Shown here: piece after piece, positions 20,458 through 30,508 of the stretch
Layout: every line of letters starts with the position of its first letter
Numbering within the stretch: the stretch's first letter is position 1
Assembly (NCBI RefSeq): GCF_000173075.1
Contig: NZ_ABVL01000005.1
Span: 248,001-312,000 of the forward strand
Length of the DNA: 64,000 nt
Origin: Chthoniobacter flavus Ellin428
Lineage (GTDB): Bacteria; Verrucomicrobiota; Verrucomicrobiia; Chthoniobacterales; Chthoniobacteraceae
Direction: 5' to 3'
The notes under the pieces: generated by a model
Databases searched by the model: none
Told to the model about the DNA's origin: nothing
Seen by the model: only the letters and a program-made list of their open reading frames with translations
Program-made: the position numbers and the translations under genes

Positions 20458-20889
20458 ATGAAAACGCGCGCTTTGCTAGTTCTCATGCTGCTGGTGTCAT
20501 CGGTGACGTGGAGTTGGGGGGCGGACGACCTCAAACCGAGTGATGTCCGCATCAAAGATGCCTTGCGAGCCGTCGTCGATGCGCAACTCAATGCGTTCCG
20601 GCGTGACGACTACGCGGGCGCCTACGTTTTCTCCGATACGGAGTTCCGGCATCAATGTCCGCTGGATCGGTTCGAACGCATGGTGCGGATCGGCTATCCC
20701 GCGATCGCTCATTCCACTTCGGCCCGGTGTGGCCTGGCCTTTGACAATGGCGATGAGGCCACGGTGAATGTGCGTGTCTTTAGCGACGGACGTGAGCCGG
20801 TCGACTACCAATACACCCTGCGCCGTGACGGTGAGATCTGGCGCATTACCGGCGTGACATTGCTCAAGGATCAGACGACAGAAGTCTGA
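20458..20889 (+). CDS. DUF4864-like exported protein
   Basis: A 143-residue protein with a signal peptide (MKTRALLVLMLLVSSVTWSWG) and a body resembling DUF4864, an NTF2-like fold (VVDAQLNAFRRDDYAGAYVFSD, FERMVRIGYPAIAHS, YTLRRDGEIWRITGVTLL). No catalytic residues are known for the family. It ends 2 bases before the GTG start of apbE, so the two genes are very probably co-transcribed, and it may act with ApbE or its flavin substrate. The ATG at 20458 is chosen over 20431 because it opens the signal peptide. Confidence 0.8.
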   Translation: MKTRALLVLMLLVSSVTWSWGADDLKPSDVRIKDALRAVVDAQLNAFRRDDYAGAYVFSDTEFRHQCPLDRFERMVRIGYPAIAHSTSARCGLAFDNGDEATVNVRVFSDGREPVDYQYTLRRDGEIWRITGVTLLKDQTTEV

Positions 20890-20891
20890 TC

Positions 20892-21911
20892 GTGCGCAGT
20901 ATCCTGGCGGCCCTGGCCGCGCTCTCCCTTACCGTTGCCTCGTCGCTGGCCGACGAAGCGTTGCAAAAATTCGTCTATGAGAAGGCGGAGATGGGGCTCC
21001 CCTTCCGCATCTCGCTGTATGCGAAGGATGAGACCACGGCGAAAGCCGCGGCGGAGGCGGCCTACGATCGCATTGCGGTGCTCAATAGCATTCTTAGCGA
21101 TTACGACAGCGATTCGGAATTGAGCCGGTTGTCGCAAACTTCCGGCCAGGGAAAGGCGGTGCCGGTAAGCAACGACCTGTGGAATGTCCTGGTGAAGGCC
21201 CAGGAATTTGCCGCGCGCAGCGATGGCGCTTTCGACATTACGGTGGGTCCGCTGGTGAATCTCTGGCGGCGGGCCCGGCGCAACCATCAACTGCCGAGCC
21301 CCGAGATGATCGCGGAGATGAAGGCGCGCGTGGGTTACAAAAACCTGAAGCTCGATCCGGAACACCGCACCGCGGAATTGCTCGTGCCCGAAATGCGCCT
21401 GGATTGTGGAGCGATCGCCAAGAACTACGCCGTGGACGAAGCGCAGAAGGTACTCAAGCAGCGTGGCATCACCTGTGCGCTCATCGGCGGCAGCGGGGAT
21501 ATGACGGCGACTGATGCTCCGCCCGGGCTGCCGGGATGGCGTATTGAAGTGGCGCCGCTCGATGCCCCCGGCGCGCCGCCGGCGCAGATCATTTATTTGA
21601 AAAACTACAGTATCGCCACGAGCGGCGATATGTTTCAGCGCGTGGAGATCGATGGGAAGCGGTATTCGCACATCGTCAATCCGCACACCGGCATCGGCCT
21701 CACCGACCATGGTCTCGTCACGGTCGTCGCGCCGGACTGCATGACGGCCAATAGCCTGACCACCTCCATTAGCGTCCTCGGTCCGGAGCGGGGCTTGAAA
21801 ATGGTGGAAGCGACGCCCGGCGCGGCAGCCCACGTGGAACGCATGCCAGGCGATAAGGTCGAGCTCTACGAATCCGCGCGCTGGAAGGACGTTCCTAAAG
21901 CGGAAAAATAG
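20892..21911 (+). CDS. apbE: FAD:protein FMN transferase (ApbE)
   Basis: A 339-residue exported ApbE. It transfers FMN from FAD to a threonine of extracytoplasmic flavoproteins such as NqrB/NqrC or RnfG. Seen: signal peptide, EKAEMGLPFRISLYA, NSILSDYDSDSELSRL, GAFDITVGPLVNLWRR, LDCGAIAKNYAVDEA, ALIGGSGDM and the metal-binding HIVNPHTGIGL. The start codon is GTG at 20892, just after the DUF4864 stop. No Rnf or Nqr genes are in the window. Confidence 0.92.
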   Translation: MRSILAALAALSLTVASSLADEALQKFVYEKAEMGLPFRISLYAKDETTAKAAAEAAYDRIAVLNSILSDYDSDSELSRLSQTSGQGKAVPVSNDLWNVLVKAQEFAARSDGAFDITVGPLVNLWRRARRNHQLPSPEMIAEMKARVGYKNLKLDPEHRTAELLVPEMRLDCGAIAKNYAVDEAQKVLKQRGITCALIGGSGDMTATDAPPGLPGWRIEVAPLDAPGAPPAQIIYLKNYSIATSGDMFQRVEIDGKRYSHIVNPHTGIGLTDHGLVTVVAPDCMTANSLTTSISVLGPERGLKMVEATPGAAAHVERMPGDKVELYESARWKDVPKAEK

Positions 21912-22096
21912 CCGCGGCGATCATTCCCCCCGAGCCAGCGGGCGATTGTCTTCGATGCCGCGGCTGGAGCATAAAGGAACGCCCCATTCAGAACCAGGAA
22001 ACGACGGACCTCTTCCCTCCAGTTTCGATTCGAGAGATGATTCCAGCGCATCGTAAATACTGTAACCACTCGCCAGGCCCTCACGTTACCTGCTGC

Positions 22097-22729
22097 ATGA
22101 ACCTCCGATTCTCCCTCCCGATCCAATCTCTCGCTATCGCATTTGCCGCCCTGTGGCTCGTCCATGGGGCGCGCGCGCAGGAAACCATCGCTCTCGATGA
22201 GGCGCAGAAAATCGCCCAAAAGCTGGGGGATGTGCCGAGCACGTTCAGCGATCAGGCCTTCGCGATCGATGTCGATCGCGACAAGCCTGTGGGTCTCAAG
22301 GGTGGCGAGGCGGGGCTGATCGTGTTGCCCGACAAGCGCCTGACCACCGACACGCTGACCAATGCGGGAAAAACCGTGACGCCCGTCGCGCAATTGTGGA
22401 CCTACAAAGTGACCCTCGCGAAGAGCGGCACGCCGGTGGAAAAGACCAGGCTGCGGACCATTACCGTCGGGGATGGCGACAAGACCCGCGATGTGCAGCT
22501 CTTTCTCATCGGCGTGGTCAAGACCGAGCAGGGCGCACCCGAACTCGTGATTTATGGCAAAGGCGGCGACCCGGTGCTGCATGTGCCGCTCAGCAAGCTG
22601 CACGAGATCAAGCAAGACTTGCCGATCCAGCTTTCCGGCCGCCAGACCGGCGATGCCTCGGCGACGCTGACGCTGGATCTCGTGGGGCAATTCAGCGCGG
22701 ACGTTGGGGTGGTGAAGGCGGAGGAGTGA
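22097..22729 (+). CDS. Hypothetical exported protein
   Basis: A 210-residue protein with a clear signal peptide (LPIQSLAIAFAALWLVHGARA). The mature part is soluble and beta-rich in appearance (LKGGEAGLIVLPDK, VAQLWTYKVTLAKSG, DKTRDVQLFLIGVVKTEQG, HVPLSKLHEIKQDLPIQL). I recognise no family. The chosen ATG at 22097 opens the signal peptide; the frame upstream to 22037 is probably leader. The gene is followed at once by repeat A2. Confidence 0.6.
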   Translation: MNLRFSLPIQSLAIAFAALWLVHGARAQETIALDEAQKIAQKLGDVPSTFSDQAFAIDVDRDKPVGLKGGEAGLIVLPDKRLTTDTLTNAGKTVTPVAQLWTYKVTLAKSGTPVEKTRLRTITVGDGDKTRDVQLFLIGVVKTEQGAPELVIYGKGGDPVLHVPLSKLHEIKQDLPIQLSGRQTGDASATLTLDLVGQFSADVGVVKAEE

Positions 22730-22740
22730 GGGCGGCTGAT

Positions 22741-22814
22741 CTTGATCTTAATCGTAATCTTACTCCTGATCCACTTCTGATGGGGGCGAAGGATTAAGAT
22801 TACGATTAAGAAAA
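22741..22814. repeat. Inverted repeat, family A copy 2
   Basis: CTTAATCGTAATCTTACTCC at 22746-22765 faces GGATTAAGATTACGATTAAG at 22791-22810. The spacer is short. It sits between the hypothetical exported gene and argG. Confidence 0.88.
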
Positions 22815-22891
22815 GAGCGTGCGGGAGCACTCTCCTAAAATTCCCAGTTTCCTCCCGGCGACTTCGGGGCTACAACACCGCCCCTTAAATT

Positions 22892-24181
22892 ATGAAAATC
22901 GTCGTCGCTTATTCCGGGGGGCTCGATACCTCCGTGCTGCTTACCTGGCTGAAGGAAACCTACTCGGCCGAAATCGTCGCCTTTTGCGCGGACGTCGGTC
23001 AGGAGGAAGAACTCGATGGCCTCGAGGCCAAGGCGCTCCGCACTGGCGCGAGCAAGTGCTACATCGACGACCTGCGCGAGGAGTTCGCGCGCGATTTCAT
23101 TTTCCCGATGTTCCAGGCGGGCGCGATCTACGAAGGCCAGTATTACCTTGGCACCTCCATCGCACGTCCGCTCATTGCCAAGCGCATGGTCGAAATTGCT
23201 CGTGCGGAAAAGGCCGACGCCGTGGCCCACGGTGCCACCGGCAAGGGCAATGATCAGGTGCGCTTTGAGCTCACCGCCGCGGCGCTCGCACCGGAACTGC
23301 AGGTCATCGCTCCGTGGCGGCAGGATCGCTTCCGCGAACAATTCCCCGGCCGCGCCGAGATGATCGCTTATGCGGAGAAGAACAACATCCCCGTCCTCGC
23401 CTCGGCCAAGAAGCCGTACTCCATGGACCGCAACCTCCTGCACATCAGCTTCGAGGCCGGCATCCTGGAGGATCCATGGTTCGACGCCAGCGCGGAAAAA
23501 GCGCGCGAGATGTATGTGCTCAGCGTTTCGCCTGAGGAAGCGCCGGACAAGGCGGAACACGTGGAGCTGGTTTTTGAAAAGGGCAACTGCGTGGCCATCG
23601 GCTACCACGATCTCGATTCCCTGCTCACCGACCTGAAGATCACCGGCGTGAGCTACGACAGCGACAATCACGCGAAGCTCAACCCGCTGCAGGTCATGCG
23701 CGTGCTGAACAAGCTCGGCGGCAAGCACGGCATCGGCCGCGTGGACCTGGTGGAAAATCGTTTCGTCGGCATGAAGTCGCGCGGCGTTTACGAAACCCCC
23801 GGCGGCGCGATCCTGCACTTCGCCCATCGCCAGGTGGAATCGCTCACCATGGACCGCGAAGTCATGCACCTGCGCGATTCGCTCATCCCGAAGTACGCCA
23901 CGCTGGTTTACAACGGCTTCTGGTTCGCGCCCGAACGCGAGGCGCTGCAGTCGCTCATCACCGAATCGCAGAAAAACGTCACCGGCACCGTGCGGCTCAA
24001 GCTCTACAAGGGCAACATCATCACCGCCGGCCGCAAGTCGCCGCTCAGCCTTTACAACCCCGACATCGCGACGATGGAGGCCGACCCGACGAAGGCCTAT
24101 AACCAAAACGACGCCACCGGCTTCATCGCCCTGAACGCCTTGCGCCTGAAGGTCGCTTCCCGCGTGCACGCGCAGAAGTAA
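22892..24181 (+). CDS. argG: Argininosuccinate synthase
   Basis: A 429-residue enzyme that joins citrulline and aspartate with ATP in arginine synthesis. The N-terminus has the ATP-binding P-loop [15 protein letters not shown]; other conserved parts are [62 protein letters not shown] and [14 protein letters not shown] [10 protein letters not shown]. Full length compared with the roughly 400-residue family, the C-terminus slightly longer. It is followed by a strong terminator and is monocistronic here; argA lies 10.5 kb away. Confidence 0.97.
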   Translation: MKIVVAYSGGLDTSVLLTWLKETYSAEIVAFCADVGQEEELDGLEAKALRTGASKCYIDDLREEFARDFIFPMFQAGAIYEGQYYLGTSIARPLIAKRMVEIARAEKADAVAHGATGKGNDQVRFELTAAALAPELQVIAPWRQDRFREQFPGRAEMIAYAEKNNIPVLASAKKPYSMDRNLLHISFEAGILEDPWFDASAEKAREMYVLSVSPEEAPDKAEHVELVFEKGNCVAIGYHDLDSLLTDLKITGVSYDSDNHAKLNPLQVMRVLNKLGGKHGIGRVDLVENRFVGMKSRGVYETPGGAILHFAHRQVESLTMDREVMHLRDSLIPKYATLVYNGFWFAPEREALQSLITESQKNVTGTVRLKLYKGNIITAGRKSPLSLYNPDIATMEADPTKAYNQNDATGFIALNALRLKVASRVHAQK

Positions 24182-24208
24182 GTAGCTACCAAAAGGCTCA
24201 AAATTCAC

Positions 24209-24241
24209 AAAAAGGAACGGTCGGAGGACCGTTCCTTTTTT
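24209..24241 (+). terminator. Rho-independent terminator after argG
   Basis: GGAACGGTC (24214-24222) and GACCGTTCC (24227-24235) form a 9-bp stem with a GGAG loop, flanked by A5 and T6 tracts, so it could work in both directions. It lies 28 bases after the argG stop. Confidence 0.95.
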
Positions 24242-24300
24242 GTGTTTTTGGAGCCCTTTGAAGGCTTCGGTCGCAGTGAAAGCGCGGCGACAGACCTCCG

Positions 24301-24439
24301 GGGAGCGCACCCGGGTGCTGGCGAAGGCGTCCTGCCTTCGCGAACTTTTGAAATTTTCGAGGGCCTCTTTCTGCTGCCATCCAGAGGGAAGTTCGTTTGG
24401 GCGGGACACAGCAACCAGCACCCGGGAAGGGTGCGTCCC
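24301..24439. repeat. Large imperfect inverted repeat (family F)
   Basis: CCCGGGTGCTGG (24310-24321) is perfectly complementary to CCAGCACCCGGG (24415-24426), and the outer parts (GGGAGCGCA and GTGCGTCCC) pair imperfectly. Between them lies another hairpin, GCGAAGGC/GCCTTCGC (24322-24342). It fills most of the 340-base gap between argG and the small membrane protein gene; I see no gene in that gap. Confidence 0.65.
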
Positions 24440-24521
24440 ATGCTTGACGCCGGGGCGAAACGCGTCATCGGTTTTCCAAACGCTCGTCAAACAGCCGCGG
24501 CATGCTACCTTTGCCCGCTAA

Positions 24522-24725
24522 ATGGAGAACTTCTTCGGCTGCCTCGCGATTGTGGTGATGCTCGCTTCCTTCCCCGGCGGTTACTGGCTGGCCCGTCGCT
24601 GCGTGAAGAACGTCGGCGGACGCATCGTGCTCACCCTGCTTTTCGGGGTGATCATTATGGTCGTCGGCGTGATCGCCGTGATCTCCGGTTGCTCCGTGGC
24701 GGGTGGCAGAATGGATTTCAAGTAA
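24522..24725 (+). CDS. Small membrane protein
   Basis: A 67-residue protein with two hydrophobic segments (LAIVVMLASFPGGYWLA and IVLTLLFGVIIMVVGVIAVI) joined by a basic loop. No family recognised. Its stop overlaps the next start by one base (TAATG at 24723-24727), so the two genes are translationally coupled. Confidence 0.6.
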   Translation: MENFFGCLAIVVMLASFPGGYWLARRCVKNVGGRIVLTLLFGVIIMVVGVIAVISGCSVAGGRMDFK

Positions 24726-25150
24726 TGATCTGGAACAAGCCTCGCAATGTCTGGCAGTGGTTGCTGCTCTTTGCGCCCGCAATTCTGGCGCTGGTAGCCA
24801 GCCAGACGACTCAATGGTGGATGCCATCGTTGCCGATCCTGCACTTCGAGGGCGGCAATGATCGGGCTGACCCTGGGTTGGTTCGTGCCCTGCGAGAGCT
24901 TGAGGTTACGCTCAAGATAATCGTGCCCGCCTGTGCCCTCGTTGCGCTTGTCCTTTCACATGGCGCGCGGCTAGGGCAGCGAATCGTCAATACGGTCTTT
25001 TTCTTTCTATGCCTTCTTTTTGGAAACGGGTTCCTGACGGTGATTGGCTGTTCGGTGAGCCATGCTGTCCGCCCGGTCCAAAAGCGAGTGGCGCCTGCGG
25101 CCCGGAAGACGCCGACTGACGTTGGGCGCGGCCAACCAAGCAATCCATAA
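24725..25150 (+). CDS. Hypothetical membrane protein
   Basis: A 141-residue protein with three likely membrane helices (VWQWLLLFAPAILALVA, LKIIVPACALVALVL, VNTVFFFLCLLFGNGFLTVI) and a short basic C-terminal tail. No family recognised. It is coupled to the 67-residue protein upstream. The longer open frame reaching back to 24242 runs through the terminator and repeat F and is not used. Confidence 0.6.
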   Translation: MIWNKPRNVWQWLLLFAPAILALVASQTTQWWMPSLPILHFEGGNDRADPGLVRALRELEVTLKIIVPACALVALVLSHGARLGQRIVNTVFFFLCLLFGNGFLTVIGCSVSHAVRPVQKRVAPAARKTPTDVGRGQPSNP

Positions 25151-25250
25151 TGTCCGCGCTGTCTTGCATTTCCGATACCCTCCTCAATCGCATCCGCTCG
25201 CGGTACCCGGTGTGTCCTGGGGATTCACTTTTTCAATTCGGAGGTAAGTC

Positions 25251-25556
25251 ATGAAATTAGTGATGCCGCCGAAATGGGTGTTCGGGTGTTTTTCCATCGC
25301 GCCCGCCGTCTTTTCGCTCCTGTTAGACGCGTGGCTGCATTCCGCCGAACTGCAAGGCAAAGTGCGCGGTGATCCGGCGATGGGAATCGCCCCCGCGGCT
25401 GGATTGCTCACCCTGATTCTTTGTATTGGTGGAAGCTTGCCTCTCGCCATCGGGCTCACCAGGGGAGGAGATCTGTGGGCGGCGCTGAATGCCTGGATTG
25501 GGCTGGCGATATTGAACTTGGTGATCACCGTGCCTGGGTGTGCCGTTATCTTCTGA
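25251..25556 (+). CDS. Small membrane protein
   Basis: A 101-residue protein with about three hydrophobic stretches (VFGCFSIAPAVFSLLLDAWL, GIAPAAGLLTLILCIGGSLPLAIGL, AWIGLAILNLVITVPGCAVI). A GGAGGTAAG ribosome-binding site lies a few bases before the ATG. It ends 2 bases before the radical SAM start, which suggests one operon. No family recognised. Confidence 0.62.
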   Translation: MKLVMPPKWVFGCFSIAPAVFSLLLDAWLHSAELQGKVRGDPAMGIAPAAGLLTLILCIGGSLPLAIGLTRGGDLWAALNAWIGLAILNLVITVPGCAVIF

Positions 25557-25558
25557 CG

Positions 25559-27039
<1,481 letters not shown>

Positions 27040-27043
<4 letters not shown>

Positions 27044-27345
27044 ACTCCGAGCCTCCTCCCTTGCCTCCGAAAAAGCCACTCGCGCCGGCGGTGATCCTGG
27101 CCTTCGTCCCGTCAGTCCTCGCGTTGTCGCTGGCCGCGATCCAGCCGTCCAAGGAAAAGCTGGTCGCGTGTTGCGTCATCGCCGCCATGGTGAGCATCGT
27201 CTGCTGCGGTGCCGCGTCGTTCCTGCTCATTCGGCGGAATACCACGACGACCATCGTCGTCGGCATTCTTCTCGGCCTGCTGAATCTTTTGATCTCCGCT
27301 GGCCTCGGCTGCGCGGCGCTGCTCTCGAATATCAACGTGCACTGA
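27040..27345 (+). CDS. Small membrane protein, paralogue of the next gene's C-terminus
   Basis: A 101-residue protein: a proline-rich N-terminus (PPPLPPKKP) and three hydrophobic segments. It is similar to the last 100 residues of the following 287-residue protein (shared pattern VILAFVPSVLALS/VIIGFLPTALFLT, then VSIVCCGAASFLLIRR/VSVVCCFTASILLFKR, then a Gly/Leu-rich helix ending near a Cys). Overlaps the radical SAM stop by ATGA, so it is coupled. Function unknown. Confidence 0.65.
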
Positions 27346-27349
27346 ACCT

Positions 27350-28213
27350 ATGGCCGCCATCTATATTCAATTCTTCCTCCATGGCCTGTGTGAGTGGGCG
27401 GCGGTATGGGCGGTCGCCATCTGGGTCGCGCAAGGCTGGACGGAGAATCCGGCGCCGTTCCCGGTGGAGTGGGTGAGGCATCCTCAGCGCGTGTGGCTGA
27501 TGGTCGCCTGCGGCATCGCTCCCGCGCTGTTCTATCTGGTGCTGCACCCGCTGCTCATGCAGCTCTATACCAACCGCGCGCTGGTCGGGCTGTGGGTTCC
27601 CATTTCCTATGGCCTATCGGTGATCTATGGCTTGTTTCTGGGCGTCGCGGCGTGCTGCTGTGTGGCGCCGTCCTCGGCGCAACAGGAATTGCGTGCCGGC
27701 CTCGCGGCGACGGTCAGTGCCGCGGTGATCGTTGTTTCCTACACCCTGGGTGCAGCATTTCATTTTCAGCTCTTCCTCCACGCTCTCGTGGCGATGGCGA
27801 TTGCGCTGGCCATTCTCTTCATCGCACGATTGATCATTGCGGTAACGCTACCGCAGCCGGCAGCGTCACTTCAGCCACCTCCGCTATCGATGGACCCGGC
27901 GGAAGCCGCGCTCGTCCGGCCGCGCCGCTTGTGGCTGGCGGTGATCATCGGTTTTCTGCCCACGGCGCTCTTCCTCACTACGTTGACGATCGCTTTTTCC
28001 AAAAGCTTCAATATCGATCAAGACACGGGTAAAACACTTCTGTGGCTGTGCGCTGCTGTGAGTGTGGTCTGCTGTTTCACCGCGTCCATCCTGCTCTTCA
28101 AACGGAGCACCGGCGGCGCGATCGCCGGAGGCATCCTGCTTTTGCTGTTGAACGCGTTCATGGGATTTTTCTTCGGCTGCTGCGCTTCGCTCAGTGGGAC
28201 GAGCTTCCGCTAA
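27350..28213 (+). CDS. Polytopic membrane protein with duplicated C-terminal module
   Basis: A 287-residue protein with about seven hydrophobic segments. Residues about 1-175 form one membrane module (FFLHGLCEWAAVWAVAIWVA; IAPALFYLVLHPLLM; VSAAVIVVSYTLGA). A Pro-rich linker (ASLQPPPLSMDP) leads to a second module homologous to the whole of the preceding 101-residue protein. The CC pair in VCCFTASILL is shared between them. It starts 4 bases after the previous stop and is followed directly by the Lgt-like gene. No family recognised. Confidence 0.65.
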   Translation: MAAIYIQFFLHGLCEWAAVWAVAIWVAQGWTENPAPFPVEWVRHPQRVWLMVACGIAPALFYLVLHPLLMQLYTNRALVGLWVPISYGLSVIYGLFLGVAACCCVAPSSAQQELRAGLAATVSAAVIVVSYTLGAAFHFQLFLHALVAMAIALAILFIARLIIAVTLPQPAASLQPPPLSMDPAEAALVRPRRLWLAVIIGFLPTALFLTTLTIAFSKSFNIDQDTGKTLLWLCAAVSVVCCFTASILLFKRSTGGAIAGGILLLLLNAFMGFFFGCCASLSGTSFR

Positions 28214-28927
28214 ATGAGATCCACCGCCTACGGCTGGCTCATGCTGGCGGGAATTTTGATCAGCGTGTTGTGGTGGTCGCGGCTGGCGAAGCGGGATGAG
28301 CGGTTGCTCATCATTTATTTTGTGGCGCTCTTCAGCGCGTTTCTCGGCGCGAAGGTAGTCTACTTCGCCGCGGAGGGCTGGATGTTTTGGGATGACCCGC
28401 AGCGCTGGATCATATGGGCGACGGGGAAGACGATTCTCGGTGCGTTGCTCGGCGGCTATGTCGGCGTGGAGGTGACGAAAAAGATTTTGGGCTACACGCA
28501 GGTGACGGGCGATTGGTTTGCACTCATCGCGCCCTTCGGTATCGCGCTCGGCCGTGTCGGGTGTTTGATTCACGGATGCTGCGTCGGACGGAAATGCTAT
28601 CCTGCGTGGTACACCATCCGCGATTCGCACGGAATTGCGCGCTGGCCGTCGGTGCCGGTGGAGATCGGATTCAATGTCGCCGCGATCCTTGTATTTATCG
28701 GCCTTCGCCGGTGGCGGCTGTTTCCGGGGCAACATTTTCACCTGTATCTGATCGGCTACGGACTGTTCCGCTTCTTCCACGAATTCCTGCGCGCCACGCC
28801 GCGACTTGCCGGAAACTATTCAGGGTACCAAATTGCTGCTTTAGCAGTTGCGGCTCTCGGCATAGTGGGCTTTGTTCGCCGCCGTAATGCGCCTAATGTT
28901 ACGCAAGATGTGTCGGCGGTTTCTTAA
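28214..28927 (+). CDS. Prolipoprotein diacylglyceryl transferase-like (Lgt-like) membrane protein
   Basis: A 237-residue polytopic membrane protein. The central motif IALGRVGCLIHGCCVGRKC is the cysteine-rich version of the Lgt signature (usually GRxGNFxNxE), and a later helix has FHLYLIGYGLFRFFHEFLR, where Lgt has its conserved R. It would move a diacylglyceryl group from phosphatidylglycerol to a cysteine, or a similar lipid transfer. Many bacteria carry such divergent copies beside a canonical lgt. Start is the base after the previous stop. The linkage to the radical SAM gene hints at joint action on membrane lipids (inference). Confidence 0.7.
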   Translation: MRSTAYGWLMLAGILISVLWWSRLAKRDERLLIIYFVALFSAFLGAKVVYFAAEGWMFWDDPQRWIIWATGKTILGALLGGYVGVEVTKKILGYTQVTGDWFALIAPFGIALGRVGCLIHGCCVGRKCYPAWYTIRDSHGIARWPSVPVEIGFNVAAILVFIGLRRWRLFPGQHFHLYLIGYGLFRFFHEFLRATPRLAGNYSGYQIAALAVAALGIVGFVRRRNAPNVTQDVSAVS

Positions 28928-30059
28928 CTCACGCGGTTTTCTCGTCGGCATGTTTGCTCTCGGGATTTTGGTCAATGTGGCTCGCGCGGCGGAAGATCTG
29001 GCGCCCGAGGATTTTACGACGAAGCTGGAGGAGATTCGCCGGGAGCGCGGTCTGCCCGCGCTGGCCGCGGCAGCGATGCGTCACGGTAAATTGGTCATTA
29101 ATGCGGCAACCGGCGTGCGCAAATTGGGCTCGGATGAATTGGTGACGACGGACGACAAATGGCATCTCGGCTCGTGTACGAAATCGATGACCGCGATGCT
29201 CGCGGGAATGATGGTGGATGAAGGCAAGCTCTCATGGCACACGACGATCGGCGAAGTCTTTCCCGACCTGAACGGCGCGATGCGGCCGTCGTGGCGGAAC
29301 GTAACGCTGGATCAACTGCTCACGCATCGCAGCGGTGCGCCGGGGAATCCGCCCGTGGAATTGTGGGCCGAAGCGCTGGAGCAGAAAGGCACGCCGACCG
29401 AGCAGCGCCTGGCGATTCTGCGCGGCATCGTCTGCAACCCGCCGGAAGCGCCGCACGGCAAGAAATTCATCTATTCAAATGAGGGCTACGCCATTGCCGG
29501 CGCGATGATCGAACGCGTCACCGGCGAGGCGTGGGAGGACTTGATGCGCGAACGGATTTTCGAACCATTGGGCATGACCTCAGCGGGCTTCGGTGCACCG
29601 GCCACGCCGGGCAAGATCGATCAGCCGTGGGGACATCTCGGCGAGGTCGGCGAATTGCGCCCGGTGCCGCCAGGGCCGATGGCCGACAATCCGCCGGCGA
29701 TCGCGCCAGCTGCGACGGTGCACGCCTCACTGGCCGATTTCGCGCGCTATGCCGACTGGCATGCCGATTGGAAACGCGCTGAGCCGCGCCTGCTGACTGA
29801 AGAAACATTCAACCACCTTCACCAAAGCCCTCCGAACCAGGGTTACGCCTGCGGCTGGTTGGTGGATGACCGGGATTGGGCCGGCGGCAACGTGTTCTGG
29901 CACACCGGCTCCAACGCCATGTTTTACGCCGTGATGTGGGTCGCCCCGGAGCGGGAAGCGACCTTCGTCGCCGCCACCAATGCCGCGCACGCCGAAGCGG
30001 ACGACGCGTGTAATGCGGCGGTAGTTGCGCTCATTCGGCGGGTGCTGGGGAAATACTGA
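28908..30059 (+). CDS. Exported beta-lactamase-fold serine hydrolase
   Basis: About 383 residues with a signal peptide (FLVGMFALGILVNVARA). It has the class C beta-lactamase/PBP fold: SxxK in GSCTKSMTA, the tyrosine motif YSNEGYAIAG, LTHRSGAPG, and near the C-terminus FWHTGSNAMFYA (HTG in place of KTG). Such enzymes are peptidases or esterases; true beta-lactam resistance is unlikely to be the main role. The ATG at 28908 overlaps the Lgt-like gene by 20 bases; other starts (28872, 28890, 28950) are possible. The stop lies in the left arm of repeat C. Confidence 0.85.
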   Translation: MCRRFLNSRGFLVGMFALGILVNVARAAEDLAPEDFTTKLEEIRRERGLPALAAAAMRHGKLVINAATGVRKLGSDELVTTDDKWHLGSCTKSMTAMLAGMMVDEGKLSWHTTIGEVFPDLNGAMRPSWRNVTLDQLLTHRSGAPGNPPVELWAEALEQKGTPTEQRLAILRGIVCNPPEAPHGKKFIYSNEGYAIAGAMIERVTGEAWEDLMRERIFEPLGMTSAGFGAPATPGKIDQPWGHLGEVGELRPVPPGPMADNPPAIAPAATVHASLADFARYADWHADWKRAEPRLLTEETFNHLHQSPPNQGYACGWLVDDRDWAGGNVFWHTGSNAMFYAVMWVAPEREATFVAATNAAHAEADDACNAAVVALIRRVLGKY

Positions 30060-30179
30060 ATGCGGAAGTGGGAATTCGGAATGCGGAATGGACGTCTGAT
30101 GGGAGCGAGCGCGTGAACGGAGCGCAGGTGGACACGAACTTATTCCGCACTCCGCATTCCCACTTCCGAATTTCAGTAT
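30053..30179. repeat. Inverted repeat, family C, between convergent genes
   Basis: GCGGAAGTGGGAATTCGGAATGCGGAAT at about 30062-30089 (given here as two parts: left arm 30053-30089) pairs with the right arm 30141-30179, in which ATTCCGCACTCCGCATTCC and CACTTCCGAATTTCAG are seen. Both flanking genes end inside the arms, so the element provides both stop codons and may act as a two-way terminator. Confidence 0.85.
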
Positions 30180-30502
30180 CTCGCCACCGACGGATCAATC
30201 TCCACCGCCCACGCATCAATCCCGCCCGCCAGGTTGGTCACGTCCGTAAACCCGTTGCGCATCAGGAATTCCGCGGCGCGCGCGGAGCGGCCGCCATGGT
30301 GGCACTGGATGAGCAGCGGCTGCGTGCGGTCGGTGAGCCTTTCGGCGACGATGGCCGGCCATAGCGAAAGCGGCATGAGCTCCGCGCCGTCGATGCGGGC
30401 GATGGCATATTCTTCGTCCTCACGCACGTCGATGAGACGCGGCGGATTCGGTCCCGAGAGTCGCTCTTTCGCCTCGATGACGGAAATTTCAGGAACAGCC
30501 AC
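30173..30502 (-). CDS. Rhodanese-like sulfurtransferase domain protein
   Basis: A 109-residue single rhodanese domain (RLIDVREDEEYAIARIDGAELMPL). The active-site loop has the catalytic cysteine in IQCHHGGRSA, and the C-terminus has NLAGGIDAWA. It probably carries persulfide sulfur in the cytoplasm, or acts in thiosulfate or molybdenum-cofactor sulfur transfer; nothing nearby decides which. It lies 6 bases downstream of the L,D-transpeptidase gene on the same strand and converges with the hydrolase gene across repeat C. Confidence 0.92.
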   Translation of the reverse strand: MAVPEISVIEAKERLSGPNPPRLIDVREDEEYAIARIDGAELMPLSLWPAIVAERLTDRTQPLLIQCHHGGRSARAAEFLMRNGFTDVTNLAGGIDAWAVEIDPSVARY

Positions 30503-30508
30503 GCGAGA

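Noticed and set aside
22835..24490. 551-residue minus-strand frame
   Set aside because: Antisense to argG, which is unambiguous.
25421..25558. Extension of the radical SAM start to 25421
   Set aside because: It overlaps the 101-residue membrane protein gene in another frame and adds residues without family similarity; the ATG at 25559 gives the expected CPVC-containing N-terminus.
28908..30059. Antibiotic-resistance beta-lactamase
   Set aside because: HTG in place of the KTG motif and wide use of this fold for peptidases and esterases make resistance an unsupported claim.
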